DNA from: Solimicrobium sp040544425
Lineage (GTDB): Bacteria > Pseudomonadota > Gammaproteobacteria > Burkholderiales > Burkholderiaceae_D
DNA: 64,000 nt
Assembly (NCBI GenBank): GCA_040544425.1
Contig: JBEONO010000010.1
Coordinates: 62,001-126,000 of the forward strand
Direction: 5' to 3'
The notes under the pieces were generated by a model. The model was not told the origin of the DNA. It ran no database searches and was given only the letters and a program-made list of their open reading frames with translations. Below, one piece after another: positions 17,391-26,434 of the stretch. A program made the translations under genes and the position numbers. Each line of letters starts with the position of its first letter. Positions within the stretch are counted from its first letter, which is position 1.

Positions 17391-18029
17391 TTACACCAGA
17401 TTGCAGTCAGCCGCATAGCGGGCCAGTTGTACATTGTTTTTCAGACCGGTTTTAACCAGGATGCGCGAGCGGTAAGTTGTAATGGTGCTCGCGCTCAGGT
17501 TCAGGTTAGCCGCGATCTTGATCAATGGCTCACCGGCAGCCAGCATGCGTAATACTTCCAACTCACGATTGGTCAAGGTGTCATGCTGCACCGGCTTCTC
17601 GCCGCGAAATACTTTGACCAATTTATCTGACATGGCTGCACTGATAAATTTTCCGCCGGTAGCGACCTTGTTGACCGCTTCGACCACTGTTTCGACATCG
17701 CTGTTTTTCGACAGAAATCCCGACGCGCCCAGTTTAAAGGCTCGGATGCCGTAAATCTCTTCTGCGTACATGCTGAAAATCAGCACCGCAATACGCGGCT
17801 TTTCGGCCAGCATGCGCTTGAGTAATTCCAGGCCAGTCTTATCCGGCAAACCCAGGTCAACGATAGCTACATCGAAATCCTGTTCGCGGATTAAACGCAG
17901 TGCTTCTTGAGAATTGGATGCTTCGCCGGTGACCACAAGTCCACTGGTCGTGCTGAGCATCAGGCGGATTCCGTTGCGAACAACTTCGTGATCGTCAACA
18001 AGCAAAATGGATGTTTTCTTTTCAGTCAT
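17391..18029 (-). CDS. NarL/LuxR-family response regulator
   Basis: A 212-residue regulator. The receiver has D12/D13 and phospho-acceptor D58 (VAIVDLGLPDKTG). The C-terminal LuxR-type helix-turn-helix (about 145-205) includes LTNRELEVLRMLAAGEPLIKIAANLNLSASTITTYRSRI. Its start overlaps the end of the kinase gene by 8 bases, so the pair is co-translated. It is the last gene of a three-gene minus-strand operon with the CheB-CheR-PAS fusion. Target genes are unknown. Confidence 0.92.
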   Translation of the reverse strand: MTEKKTSILLVDDHEVVRNGIRLMLSTTSGLVVTGEASNSQEALRLIREQDFDVAIVDLGLPDKTGLELLKRMLAEKPRIAVLIFSMYAEEIYGIRAFKLGASGFLSKNSDVETVVEAVNKVATGGKFISAAMSDKLVKVFRGEKPVQHDTLTNRELEVLRMLAAGEPLIKIAANLNLSASTITTYRSRILVKTGLKNNVQLARYAADCNLV

Positions 18030-19359
18030 TGGATTGTTCTAAAGGTAGTCTTACGGTTACAAGTGTGCCATGCGAGGTATCGACAATCGTTAAATCACCA
18101 TCAAAGCGTTTAACGCGTTCAACCATGCCTGCAATGCCCCATGATTCATGATTCGGCAATCGAGTTTTATCGATTCCCTTGCCATTGTCTTCGATTTCCA
18201 TCTGGAGTACATCATCGTCGCGCTTGACGCGCACTTCAACCAAACTCGCACTGGCATGCTTGGTGACATTGGTCAAAGATTCTTGCAATATACGAAATAA
18301 GGCAGTGCTGCGTTCCGCGTCGACTTGCAGATCCTGCAGGTCGTCGTCGATGGTCATTTGACATTCTATGCCGGTGCGCTGTTCAACCTGTTCGACATAC
18401 CACTCCAAAGCAGTCCAGACGCCCAATTGATCCAACACGCTCGGCCGCAACTCGGCGACAACCCTGCGCACGGTATTGACAGCACCATCCAACAGCGAAC
18501 AGGCTTCAGCCATGCGTGGATTGGTGATGCGCCCGTTGACAGCATCTTCATGCATGGCCACGGAGAGGTTGGCTTTGACACCGGTCAAGGCGCTACCCAG
18601 TTCGTCATGAATTTCACGTGCGATACGGATTCGCTCCGCTTCTTTGATGTTTTGCTGATGCGCGACCAGACCTACCAACTGTTGCTGGTAAAGGTGCATT
18701 TTTGCATTGGCATCTTCAAGATGTTTCTTCGCAGTTTTTAGATTGACGTAACTGGTCTGCAATTCATTTTGCATGTGGCGCTGCTCGGTCACGTCGAAGA
18801 TGATGATGCGCAGCTCGGACACTACGCCTGAATCGATCACCGTACTGGCTGTCAGTGCAGCCCAAAATTGGGTCCCATCTTTTTTCAGCATGCGCAGTTC
18901 ACATTTTTGCGAGTCGCCGTATTCGAAAAGATGTTTGTTTAATAGGTAAAAAGTGTCGCGATCATCTCTGAAAATAAATTTGGAGAGGGGCAGTCCAACC
19001 AGTTCCTCACGGGGTACGCCAAACTGTATCGCTGCGGTGAGGTTGATTTGTGAGATCAGCCCTGATTTGCTGACACTGCAATACCCGACCGGTGCCAGAT
19101 CGTACAGATCGAAGTAATGTTCGCGAGTCTTGTCCAGCTCATTTTGAATCCTGCGCAGTTCTTCATTTTGCATTTCCAGTTCAATCTGATGCACGTGCAA
19201 TTCGTGCAGCACCGTTTGTACATCGGCCGGAGCGAGCGGCGTATCCTGATTCGGCGGGACACTGTTTTTTCGATGTATTTCCTCAGCGTGCGCACGCAAC
19301 TGGTCCTGCAGCTGCATTGCCCCGGTTTCATTCTCTGGATGTTTGTCTTGAATAACCAT
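18022..19359 (-). CDS. Cytoplasmic PAS histidine kinase (HisKA_3, NarX-type)
   Basis: A 445-residue kinase without membrane segments. N-terminal coiled-coil/linker (about 1-85), a PAS domain (about 85-200, FDLYDLAPVGYCSVSKSG), a coiled coil, then the HisKA_3 dimerisation domain with the phospho-accepting His in RIAREIHDELGSALTG, and the HATPase_c domain with DNGKGID and SWGIAGMVERVKRF. It pairs with the regulator that overlaps its 3' end. It starts 23 bases after the CheB-CheR-PAS gene, which shares the ELxxxNEEL-type coiled-coil style, so all three proteins likely form one signalling unit. Confidence 0.92.
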   Translation of the reverse strand: MVIQDKHPENETGAMQLQDQLRAHAEEIHRKNSVPPNQDTPLAPADVQTVLHELHVHQIELEMQNEELRRIQNELDKTREHYFDLYDLAPVGYCSVSKSGLISQINLTAAIQFGVPREELVGLPLSKFIFRDDRDTFYLLNKHLFEYGDSQKCELRMLKKDGTQFWAALTASTVIDSGVVSELRIIIFDVTEQRHMQNELQTSYVNLKTAKKHLEDANAKMHLYQQQLVGLVAHQQNIKEAERIRIAREIHDELGSALTGVKANLSVAMHEDAVNGRITNPRMAEACSLLDGAVNTVRRVVAELRPSVLDQLGVWTALEWYVEQVEQRTGIECQMTIDDDLQDLQVDAERSTALFRILQESLTNVTKHASASLVEVRVKRDDDVLQMEIEDNGKGIDKTRLPNHESWGIAGMVERVKRFDGDLTIVDTSHGTLVTVRLPLEQSND

Positions 19360-19382
19360 TTTATCTACCGACGAAGATCTTC

Positions 19383-22300
19383 CTACCCATACGCGCGTTC
19401 CATTGTAGCTATTGCGTATACTTTTTTAGTCCCGTCCACCAAAGTGGTCGCACATTGTTGGACCGTAATGATGTTTCCATTTTTGTTTAATCGCTTTGCC
19501 TGTCTTGCTTCAAGCACGGTTATTTCAGTGAGACTTAAAGCATCTCCTATTTCTTTTTTGTCTGCATTGTTCGGAATCAAGTCCGCAATGTTTAGTTTCA
19601 AGGCTTCAGCCTCCGTCCAGCCGTAGAGCATTGTTGCAGCCGGATTCCATGACAGAATACGCCCGTCCAGATCATGGGCGATCACGGCGTCAGTTGAATC
19701 GCGCACAACATTTGACAAGCGAGATGAATCTTCGGCAAGTCGTAACGACTCTCTGATCTTGACCTTTTCAGTAACGTCAACGAAGGAAATGACTGCGCCC
19801 TCGATGACATTGTCCAAAGTGCGGTAAGGCTGGATCCGCATCGCATACCATTTGTGTTCGATCAATTGTACTTCCAGTTCTTTTGGAATCAGGGTATTCA
19901 GGACTGCCTTGATATCCGATACAAATTTGTCGTAAGCGAGCAGATTGGAAACAATATGCCCCACAGGCCGACCTATATCGCTGGCGATCAAATTGATGAT
20001 CATGCTGGCAGCAGGCGTAAAACGCAATATGCGCAATTCGTGATCAACAAAAATGGTGCCGATGCCAGTGCCGGCAAGTAAATTATTCATGTCGTTATTG
20101 GCACGCGACAGGTCAATGACTTTGGTTTGTAATTCCGCGTTGACGGTTGCCAGTTCTTCATTCACCGACTGCAACTCTTCTTTGGATGTTTCCAATTCCT
20201 CATTGGTCGATTGCAATTCCTCATTGACAGATTGCATCTCCTCGTTCGACGATTTTAATTCTTCCGTCGATGACTCGAGTTCTTCCTGAGCAGTTTGAAT
20301 GTATTCGTCCTTGATCCGCAACTCTTGTTTCAATGCTGCGATTTGTGCATCGTTACCTGCGTTCGGTTCGCCATCTGCCTTGCCGGTCGACAGTTGTACC
20401 AATTGATTCAACAGTGGACCTTCTTCCAAGGTGACCAGGTAAAGTGAAGCGGGCGCTGCTACATGATTCGATGACACCGGAAAAATCGACAGGTTGACTG
20501 AAGTGAAATGTCCATTGGTCTTGACACTCAAACCATTGCTGTGGGTGATTTGCCGCGTCTCGGCACATTTAGTCAATGCGGCGGTCAAGGCGGGGCGCAA
20601 ACCTTCGCGCGCCATTTTCAGAATATTGTTGATGCCGGCTATACCGGGAGTCAATTCCAGAAACATGCCAGTGCGGCCATGCAGGTAAAGGATATCGCCT
20701 TGTTCATTGACCATCGCACTGGGTGGCGCAACCTGCTGCAATAGCATCTGTTCGGTCAATTTGCGTAATTCCAATTTTACGGGAGTCACAGGCTTGCTGC
20801 TTTCGGTGATATGCGTCAAATCCAGTCTCGGCACAGGTTCAAGAAATCGTCCCAATACAGTGCGCTGCAGGCATCGGTAGTCTTCCTTGCGTTGATAAAT
20901 TTTGTTGTCGCGATCCAGTACTTCGAATAAATCTTCGAAGCCACCAATACCTTCAGATGTGCCGAGAAACAAGATGCCGCCCGGCTTCAATGCAAAATGA
21001 AACAGCGGAATTAATATCTTTTGCAGTTCCGCGTCGAGATAAATCATCAGGTTGCGACAGCTGATCAAATCCAGCTTGGAAAATGGTGGGTCCTTGATGA
21101 CATTCTGCTCTGAAAAAACCAGCATGTCGCGAATCTCCTTGCGGATCCGATAAGTAGTTCCGTCTGGCTCGGCATTAAAAAAATGTGCCAGCCGTTCCTG
21201 ACTGATCGCTTGCGCCATGCTGGCTGGATAGATTCCGGCCCGCGCAGTTGCGATCGCCTGGCTATCGATGTCGGTCGCAAAAATTTGTACCGCATTGTTT
21301 TTCTTTAAATTTGCCAGGGCTTCATACATCAGAATCGCGAGCGAATAAGGTTCTTCTCCACTGGAACAACCTGGAGACCAAACCCGAATCGGAACGCCAT
21401 CGGGCTTTTTTGAAATCAGTTTCGGGATTATTTTTTCTTCCAATGCGGAAAACGCCTTTGGATCGCGGAAAAAATTAGTCACGCCAATCAAAAGATCACG
21501 AAATAATGCACTGACTTCTTCAGGCGCATGCTGCAAATATTTGACGTATTCAGTCAGCGTTGCAATTTGATGCACCGCCATGCGTCTTTCGATGCGGCGG
21601 TTAATCGTGCTCGGTTTGTAGTGAGAGAAATCGTGACTGGTTTGGGAACGGAGCAGAGTAAAGATTTTTTTTAGTGCGGTGTCTGACATTGAGGTTATAG
21701 TTTGGACTGATTTTGGGAGTTTGCCGAAGGCGTGGGCCGCATAATTGATTAACTGGGCAGGCATGTCGGCGGGTGCCAGCGTGAAATCTACCAAGCCAGT
21801 TGCAATCGCGCTGCGCGGCATGCCATCGAACTCGGTGGACTCCAGGGTTTGCGCGATCACCATTCCGCCTTCGGCCTTAATGGCTCTGATACCAGCGGTT
21901 CCATCCGCGCCGGTTCCGGCCAAAATAATACCGATTGCCCGCTCATGCTGGTCCTCGGCAAGCGATATAAAGAACGAATCGATTACCAGACGATGACCAC
22001 GTGGTGCACTGGGTTCTGTCAGCCGCAGTGAGCCATTCAACAGCACCAGTTCACGATTGGGAGGGATGATATACGCGCAGTTGGGTTCAACTTTCATGCC
22101 GTCCTGTACTTCACATACATGCATACGTGTGAAGCGCTGAATGATTTCTGACAGCATGCTTTTGTAGTCGGGGGCCAAATGTTGAACCAGCACGAAAGCC
22201 ATGCCAGGATCAGCGTCGGTTGGCATGCCGGAAAAAAACGCTTCGAAAGCAGCCAATCCACCTGCCGAGGCACCAATTCCAACGACAGGAAATTTTTTCT

Positions 22301-22403
22301 CCCCGTCGCTGTTGCCAGGTTTGGTCGCTGGCGATTTTTTGCTGGATTTCGTGATAATCAGTTGCTCCACAACGCTGTAATTACGAAGGCTTTGACGTGA
22401 CAT
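19383..22403 (-). CDS. CheB-CheR-PAS fusion signalling protein
   Basis: About 1006 residues from an ATG at 22403; a TTG 13 codons upstream is an alternative start. Domain order: CheB methylesterase without a receiver (GIGASAGGLAAFEAF, LVQHLAPDYKS, LAGTGADGTAG, so the Ser/His/Asp triad is intact); CheR methyltransferase (IRVWSPGCSSGEEPYSLAI, LDLISCRNLMIYL); a PAS-like region; a long heptad coiled coil of repeated EELxSxNEEL units; and one or two C-terminal PAS domains. There is no kinase domain; the kinase is encoded by the next gene. Full-length hybrids of this family often also carry the kinase, so here the system is split. The methylated target is unknown. Confidence 0.9.
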   Translation of the reverse strand: MSRQSLRNYSVVEQLIITKSSKKSPATKPGNSDGEKKFPVVGIGASAGGLAAFEAFFSGMPTDADPGMAFVLVQHLAPDYKSMLSEIIQRFTRMHVCEVQDGMKVEPNCAYIIPPNRELVLLNGSLRLTEPSAPRGHRLVIDSFFISLAEDQHERAIGIILAGTGADGTAGIRAIKAEGGMVIAQTLESTEFDGMPRSAIATGLVDFTLAPADMPAQLINYAAHAFGKLPKSVQTITSMSDTALKKIFTLLRSQTSHDFSHYKPSTINRRIERRMAVHQIATLTEYVKYLQHAPEEVSALFRDLLIGVTNFFRDPKAFSALEEKIIPKLISKKPDGVPIRVWSPGCSSGEEPYSLAILMYEALANLKKNNAVQIFATDIDSQAIATARAGIYPASMAQAISQERLAHFFNAEPDGTTYRIRKEIRDMLVFSEQNVIKDPPFSKLDLISCRNLMIYLDAELQKILIPLFHFALKPGGILFLGTSEGIGGFEDLFEVLDRDNKIYQRKEDYRCLQRTVLGRFLEPVPRLDLTHITESSKPVTPVKLELRKLTEQMLLQQVAPPSAMVNEQGDILYLHGRTGMFLELTPGIAGINNILKMAREGLRPALTAALTKCAETRQITHSNGLSVKTNGHFTSVNLSIFPVSSNHVAAPASLYLVTLEEGPLLNQLVQLSTGKADGEPNAGNDAQIAALKQELRIKDEYIQTAQEELESSTEELKSSNEEMQSVNEELQSTNEELETSKEELQSVNEELATVNAELQTKVIDLSRANNDMNNLLAGTGIGTIFVDHELRILRFTPAASMIINLIASDIGRPVGHIVSNLLAYDKFVSDIKAVLNTLIPKELEVQLIEHKWYAMRIQPYRTLDNVIEGAVISFVDVTEKVKIRESLRLAEDSSRLSNVVRDSTDAVIAHDLDGRILSWNPAATMLYGWTEAEALKLNIADLIPNNADKKEIGDALSLTEITVLEARQAKRLNKNGNIITVQQCATTLVDGTKKVYAIATMERAYG

Positions 22404-22905
22404 TAGAGAGTTGTTTGTCAATCTCACAAAGCTTGATATCAATCAAACAGGAAATTGCTCACGGTCGCCGACTGAAATAAAAACAAGCTGGTCAATAACG
22501 GAACAATTGTAGTCTTAACCCTATCGTTACCAAAGTAAAAAAAGAACAAATTTGTAATAAAAGTGGTAAAAAAAACAAACCACCTGCTTTTTTGGAAGGG
22601 CCGCCGGTAAGGCATAAAAATAAGTCACTTTTCACTGACAAGATGTATTGATGAACCAACTACGATGATTTCCCGCTTGTGTGGCTTTTACAAGCTTGTC
22701 AATTTGTTTATGCTTGCGACTCTCCTTTCATAACCAAAATTTCAAAGATATTCCAATAAGTATTTACCGCTACGTTCCTGACATAGAATTTTCTTGTCAA
22801 ATCGCTGACATGGCGTTGCTTTATGTTTAACTAAAAGTCAAAAAACTAAAATATTAATCAGGGAAGTTTGTTCGCGTTTGAATATTATTCATATGAGGAA
22901 TTTAA
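22404..22905. promoter_or_regulatory. Divergent AT-rich intergenic region
   Basis: About 500 bases between the minus-strand CheB-CheR-PAS operon and the plus-strand PAS-GGDEF gene, so it must hold both promoters. It is rich in A runs. Three short half-sites stand out near the plus-strand gene: TGACA at 22779-22783, TGTCA at 22795-22799 and TGACA at 22806-22810; the last two form TGTCA-N6-TGACA. A 10-base palindrome ACAAGCTTGT lies near 22690. No coding frame or RNA gene was recognised. Confidence 0.45.
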
Positions 22906-23910
22906 ATGGCACAAACTATCAAACCCGTAAAATTATCGAACTCACCGAGAGCAGCGTCTGTTCAATTCTCCGACTTCAGTAATCTGTTTCATTTGTCGCT
23001 GCTTGGCACGATGGTTACCGATGAAAACAATCAGATCATCTACGTTAACCCAGCATTTGAAAAACTAACCGGTTATCCGGCCAGCGAGGTATGCGGACAG
23101 ACTCCGGCGCTCCTGCAGTCTGACCAGCACAACAGCGACTTTTATGAGGCAATGTGGCAATCGGTGCGCGATCGCGGAACCTGGCAGGGCGAAGTGTGGA
23201 ATCGAAAAAAGAGTGGAGATATTTACCCGGAGCTGTTGAGTATCAATCGGATTGTGGATGGAAGCACGGGAGATATCCACCATCTTGGACTCTTGGTGGA
23301 TCTGAGTTGCGCCAGGCGAGGACAGGGAGTGCAGGTTGACGAAGCGATGCGTGATGCACGAACTGGACTGGCCAACAATCTCGCCATGCGTCGCCATATT
23401 GAACGTTTGCTGGCAATGGCGCGGATGCAACTAAGGTCTGTCGCAGTGTTGTACATTGATCTGGATGGGCTACAAACCGTCAATGACTTATGCGGACAAC
23501 AGCAAGGACAGTGCGTGTTGAAGTCGTTTATTCAAACAATTCAATCCATTATTCGGGAAAACGATTTATTTGCCAGGGCAAAGGGCGACGAATTTGTAGT
23601 GGCACTGGGTATGGCGGACTGCGCTGAAAGCGTCGCTTTTGAATTGGCAGACAAGATCTTTTCGCACATCTCGACACTGCTTGAAAATGATTTTTATGGC
23701 TTAAATGTTCGTTGTAGTATTGGAATCAGTATATACCCCGGTAATGCAGATACTTTTGATGAATTAATTCGGGCAGCTGAAATGGCAATGCATGAAGCGA
23801 AAAGTCAGGGCGGCGGATGCCTGTTTAATTTCACGAAATCCTGGGTTCATCCTGTTGATCTTTTCACCTATTCCAGTGATCCTAATTTGTGGAACAATTT
23901 TTACATGTAG
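22906..23910 (+). CDS. PAS-GGDEF protein with altered signature
   Basis: A 334-residue protein: PAS (about 25-135, LLGTMVTDENNQIIYVNPAF) followed by a GGDEF domain (about 150-315). The active-site signature reads AKGDEF (K226-F230) instead of GGDEF, and the metal-binding segment is YIDLDGLQTVND, with Gln where a Lys is common. The altered first glycine makes diguanylate cyclase activity doubtful, although some variant signatures are active. No EAL domain and no membrane segment. It stands alone, convergent with the M28 peptidase gene. The context of chemotaxis and signalling genes suggests a sensory role. Confidence 0.85.
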   Translation: MAQTIKPVKLSNSPRAASVQFSDFSNLFHLSLLGTMVTDENNQIIYVNPAFEKLTGYPASEVCGQTPALLQSDQHNSDFYEAMWQSVRDRGTWQGEVWNRKKSGDIYPELLSINRIVDGSTGDIHHLGLLVDLSCARRGQGVQVDEAMRDARTGLANNLAMRRHIERLLAMARMQLRSVAVLYIDLDGLQTVNDLCGQQQGQCVLKSFIQTIQSIIRENDLFARAKGDEFVVALGMADCAESVAFELADKIFSHISTLLENDFYGLNVRCSIGISIYPGNADTFDELIRAAEMAMHEAKSQGGGCLFNFTKSWVHPVDLFTYSSDPNLWNNFYM

Positions 23911-23913
23911 CTT

Positions 23914-23965
23914 GCCAGAATTCTGGCGATGATTTACTCAAGCTGCAGATGCGGCTTGAGTAAAT
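23914..23965. terminator. Two inverted repeats between convergent genes
   Basis: A perfect 14-base palindrome GCCAGAATTCTGGC (23914-23927) and a 12-base-pair stem ATTTACTCAAGC / GCTTGAGTAAAT (23932-23943 and 23954-23965, 10-base loop) fill the gap between two converging genes. No strong T-run follows, so a bidirectional transcription end is probable rather than certain. Confidence 0.55.
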
Positions 23966-23969
23966 GGCT

Positions 23970-26189
23970 TTAGTTGGCTTCCATAATCGCAGCAGCCTGG
24001 TTAATCAAATCAATTTCGTGTTGCAGGGCCTGCGCTAATTTCGACACTTCATTATCGATCAACGCGTACTGCTTCTGTTCTATCCCTTCGCGTACGCCCT
24101 CCATGGTTTTAACTGAATAGCCCGTATAAAACCCTGGCGCATACAGCAGATTTTTAAACCATTCCCGTTTCGGCAAGCCGTTTTTGTCGAGATACTGGCG
24201 TTCGCTTTGCATCAGTAAGGTATTCACTTTCAGTAGCGATGCAGGATTGAGCTGCAATTTATTCTGACTACTGTCGACCGCCTTCCTGTAACGCTGCGCC
24301 GCTGTTTCCAGTGCCGTTGCAGCGTTTTCTAACGGTGCAAAGTTCATGGCCGGTGGCACCAATTCAATATTTGGTGCTGATTTTGGCCGACGCGGATCGT
24401 TCACCGCTGCAATGACGCCAGTTTCGATTTGCTGGTTTAACTCTGCAATTTCGGTCTGTTTGGAACGCAGCAAGCCGTGCAATTCAGTGATATAGCTATG
24501 CACAGTGTCGGCGACATCGGTAAATTCAAACGGAATCAACTCGGCATCTGCCAGTCGAATCACCGCTGTTCCCGCGACTTGGGCCAGTGCGCGTCCATAA
24601 ACAAAATCGGTATCGAGGAAATGGGTGAAATAGTAAAAGTCATCATAAATCGAATGATAAATACCCTGATCGTCTTCCCCATCAAAACCCAGGTTGAGCG
24701 TCGCAACACCATTGTGTTGCAGGAATGGCGTGAAGTCCGACCCTGAACCTAGCGCACCAATCCGCAAATCAGCGCGATTGCGCGCATCCAGCCTTTCTTC
24801 CGGCGTACCGTAGGCTATTCTTTGCGCCTGCATTCGTTTCCAGACACTCAGATGCGTTTCCGGGTCATCGACATCGCGCGCCACATTATTGATGAATTTT
24901 TCCAGGGAATTGGACCCTTGCACAAATAAATAGCCGCGGCTGTTCATGTCCGAATTAATGTACACCACGGCTTTTTTTTCCAATTCATCGCCATGTTGCT
25001 CCACCCATTCGGTCGATCCGAGCAGTCCCGGTTCCTCTCCATCCCAGGCGGTATAAACAATCGTGCGTCGCGGATGCCAGCCCTGTTTCAGTAATTCGCC
25101 CAAGCCGCGCGCTTCTTCCAGCATGGCGGACATGCCGCTTAAAGGGTCTTGTGCACCGTTGACCCAGGCGTCATGGTGATTGCCGCGAATGATCCATTGA
25201 TCGGGATAGTCAGCGCCCTTAATTTTCGCGATCACGTCATACACCGGTTTGATGTCCCAATTGAATGCGACTTTCAAGTGTACCTTGGCGGGACCCGGGC
25301 CCATATGATAAGTAATCGGCAGCCCACCGCGCCAACCTTCCGGTGCCAACGGTCCGGTGATTGCGGCCAGTAAGGGCTGTGCGTCGCCATAGGAAATCGG
25401 GAGCACGGGTATCGTGGTCAGGTTTTTTGCATCCTTGATAGCGAGGCGCTTGGCGTCTTTAGTCGCGCCATAGCCCGGCGTGAGTGGATCGCCGGGCGCA
25501 ACGGGAATATCCAGCACACTGCCACGCTGCACACCATCTTTGTTACGCATTGGCCCGTTTGGAAATACATTGTCAGCTACAAATCCGTCATCTTTTGGGT
25601 CCGAGTAAATAATGCAGGCCAGTGCACCGTGTTCGGCAGCGACTTTCGGTTTAATGCCGCGCCAGGTAGCACCATAGCGTGCGATCACAATGGCACCTTT
25701 TACTGAAATGCCGTTACGCGTCAATTCATCGTAATCTTCGGGACGGCCATAGTTAACATAGACCAGTGGCGCAGTCACATCGCCATCGATAGAGTAGGCG
25801 TTGTAGCTTGGCAGTTGCTCGCTTTTTTGTCCGGAGGTCGGATCATTCGGTTCGGCAGGCTCTTCCAATTTGGCGGTAAATCTGGTCGGCGCAGTCATTT
25901 CCAACAAGCGCGTTTTGGGTGTGGGGAAGAGCACATAAAACGTTTCGATCTGAGCTTCCCATCCATATTCTTTGAACCGTGCCAATAGCCACTCGGCATT
26001 CTCTTGGTCATACGCTGAACCGACGTGATGCGGTCTCGCGCTCATCCTGCGCATCGTTTCCTTGATATTTTCCGGTTTCGGAATGGCGCGAAATTTGGTA
26101 TCCCAATCTTGTCCACCAGGTTCATTTGTGGCACTTTGACCTGTTGTCATGGCCAGGCACAGGGTCAAACAAAGCGTAAAGCGCAGCAT
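23970..26189 (-). CDS. Exported M28 metallopeptidase (glutamate carboxypeptidase II-like)
   Basis: About 739 residues from the ATG at 26189, chosen because a CGGAGA ribosome site lies 7 bases upstream and a signal peptide (MLRFTLCLTLCLAMTTGQSA) follows directly. After the signal come a PA domain (about 110-280), the M28 zinc peptidase domain with zinc-ligand segments HHDAWVNGAQDPLSG, WDGEEPGLLGS, NSDMNSRG and a late His in YHSIYDDFYYF, and a C-terminal transferrin-receptor-like helical dimerisation domain. This is the layout of human GCPII/PSMA. It probably trims acidic or small peptides in the periplasm or outside the cell. It is separated from the upstream MCP gene by about 250 bases. Confidence 0.9.
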   Translation of the reverse strand: MLRFTLCLTLCLAMTTGQSATNEPGGQDWDTKFRAIPKPENIKETMRRMSARPHHVGSAYDQENAEWLLARFKEYGWEAQIETFYVLFPTPKTRLLEMTAPTRFTAKLEEPAEPNDPTSGQKSEQLPSYNAYSIDGDVTAPLVYVNYGRPEDYDELTRNGISVKGAIVIARYGATWRGIKPKVAAEHGALACIIYSDPKDDGFVADNVFPNGPMRNKDGVQRGSVLDIPVAPGDPLTPGYGATKDAKRLAIKDAKNLTTIPVLPISYGDAQPLLAAITGPLAPEGWRGGLPITYHMGPGPAKVHLKVAFNWDIKPVYDVIAKIKGADYPDQWIIRGNHHDAWVNGAQDPLSGMSAMLEEARGLGELLKQGWHPRRTIVYTAWDGEEPGLLGSTEWVEQHGDELEKKAVVYINSDMNSRGYLFVQGSNSLEKFINNVARDVDDPETHLSVWKRMQAQRIAYGTPEERLDARNRADLRIGALGSGSDFTPFLQHNGVATLNLGFDGEDDQGIYHSIYDDFYYFTHFLDTDFVYGRALAQVAGTAVIRLADAELIPFEFTDVADTVHSYITELHGLLRSKQTEIAELNQQIETGVIAAVNDPRRPKSAPNIELVPPAMNFAPLENAATALETAAQRYRKAVDSSQNKLQLNPASLLKVNTLLMQSERQYLDKNGLPKREWFKNLLYAPGFYTGYSVKTMEGVREGIEQKQYALIDNEVSKLAQALQHEIDLINQAAAIMEAN

Positions 26190-26434
26190 GTAGTCTCCGA
26201 TAGTCATCGTTGTAAAGGTTTGCGCTAGCGTATACAACTAAATGACCTTACGCAATACCCGATATCAGGCATCGCGCCGGGACGATTTTGTTAAAAAATA
26301 TTTTTCTGGCTGAGGCGGCTACACCGGTTCTTTCGTTGAATTTCCCATCCGATTCGACACAGAGAATTTTGTCCGCGTTGGTTCCGACCATACGGCGCTG
26401 GCGAGCATCTGGAGCAGGTTTTAGTCAGGCTCGG

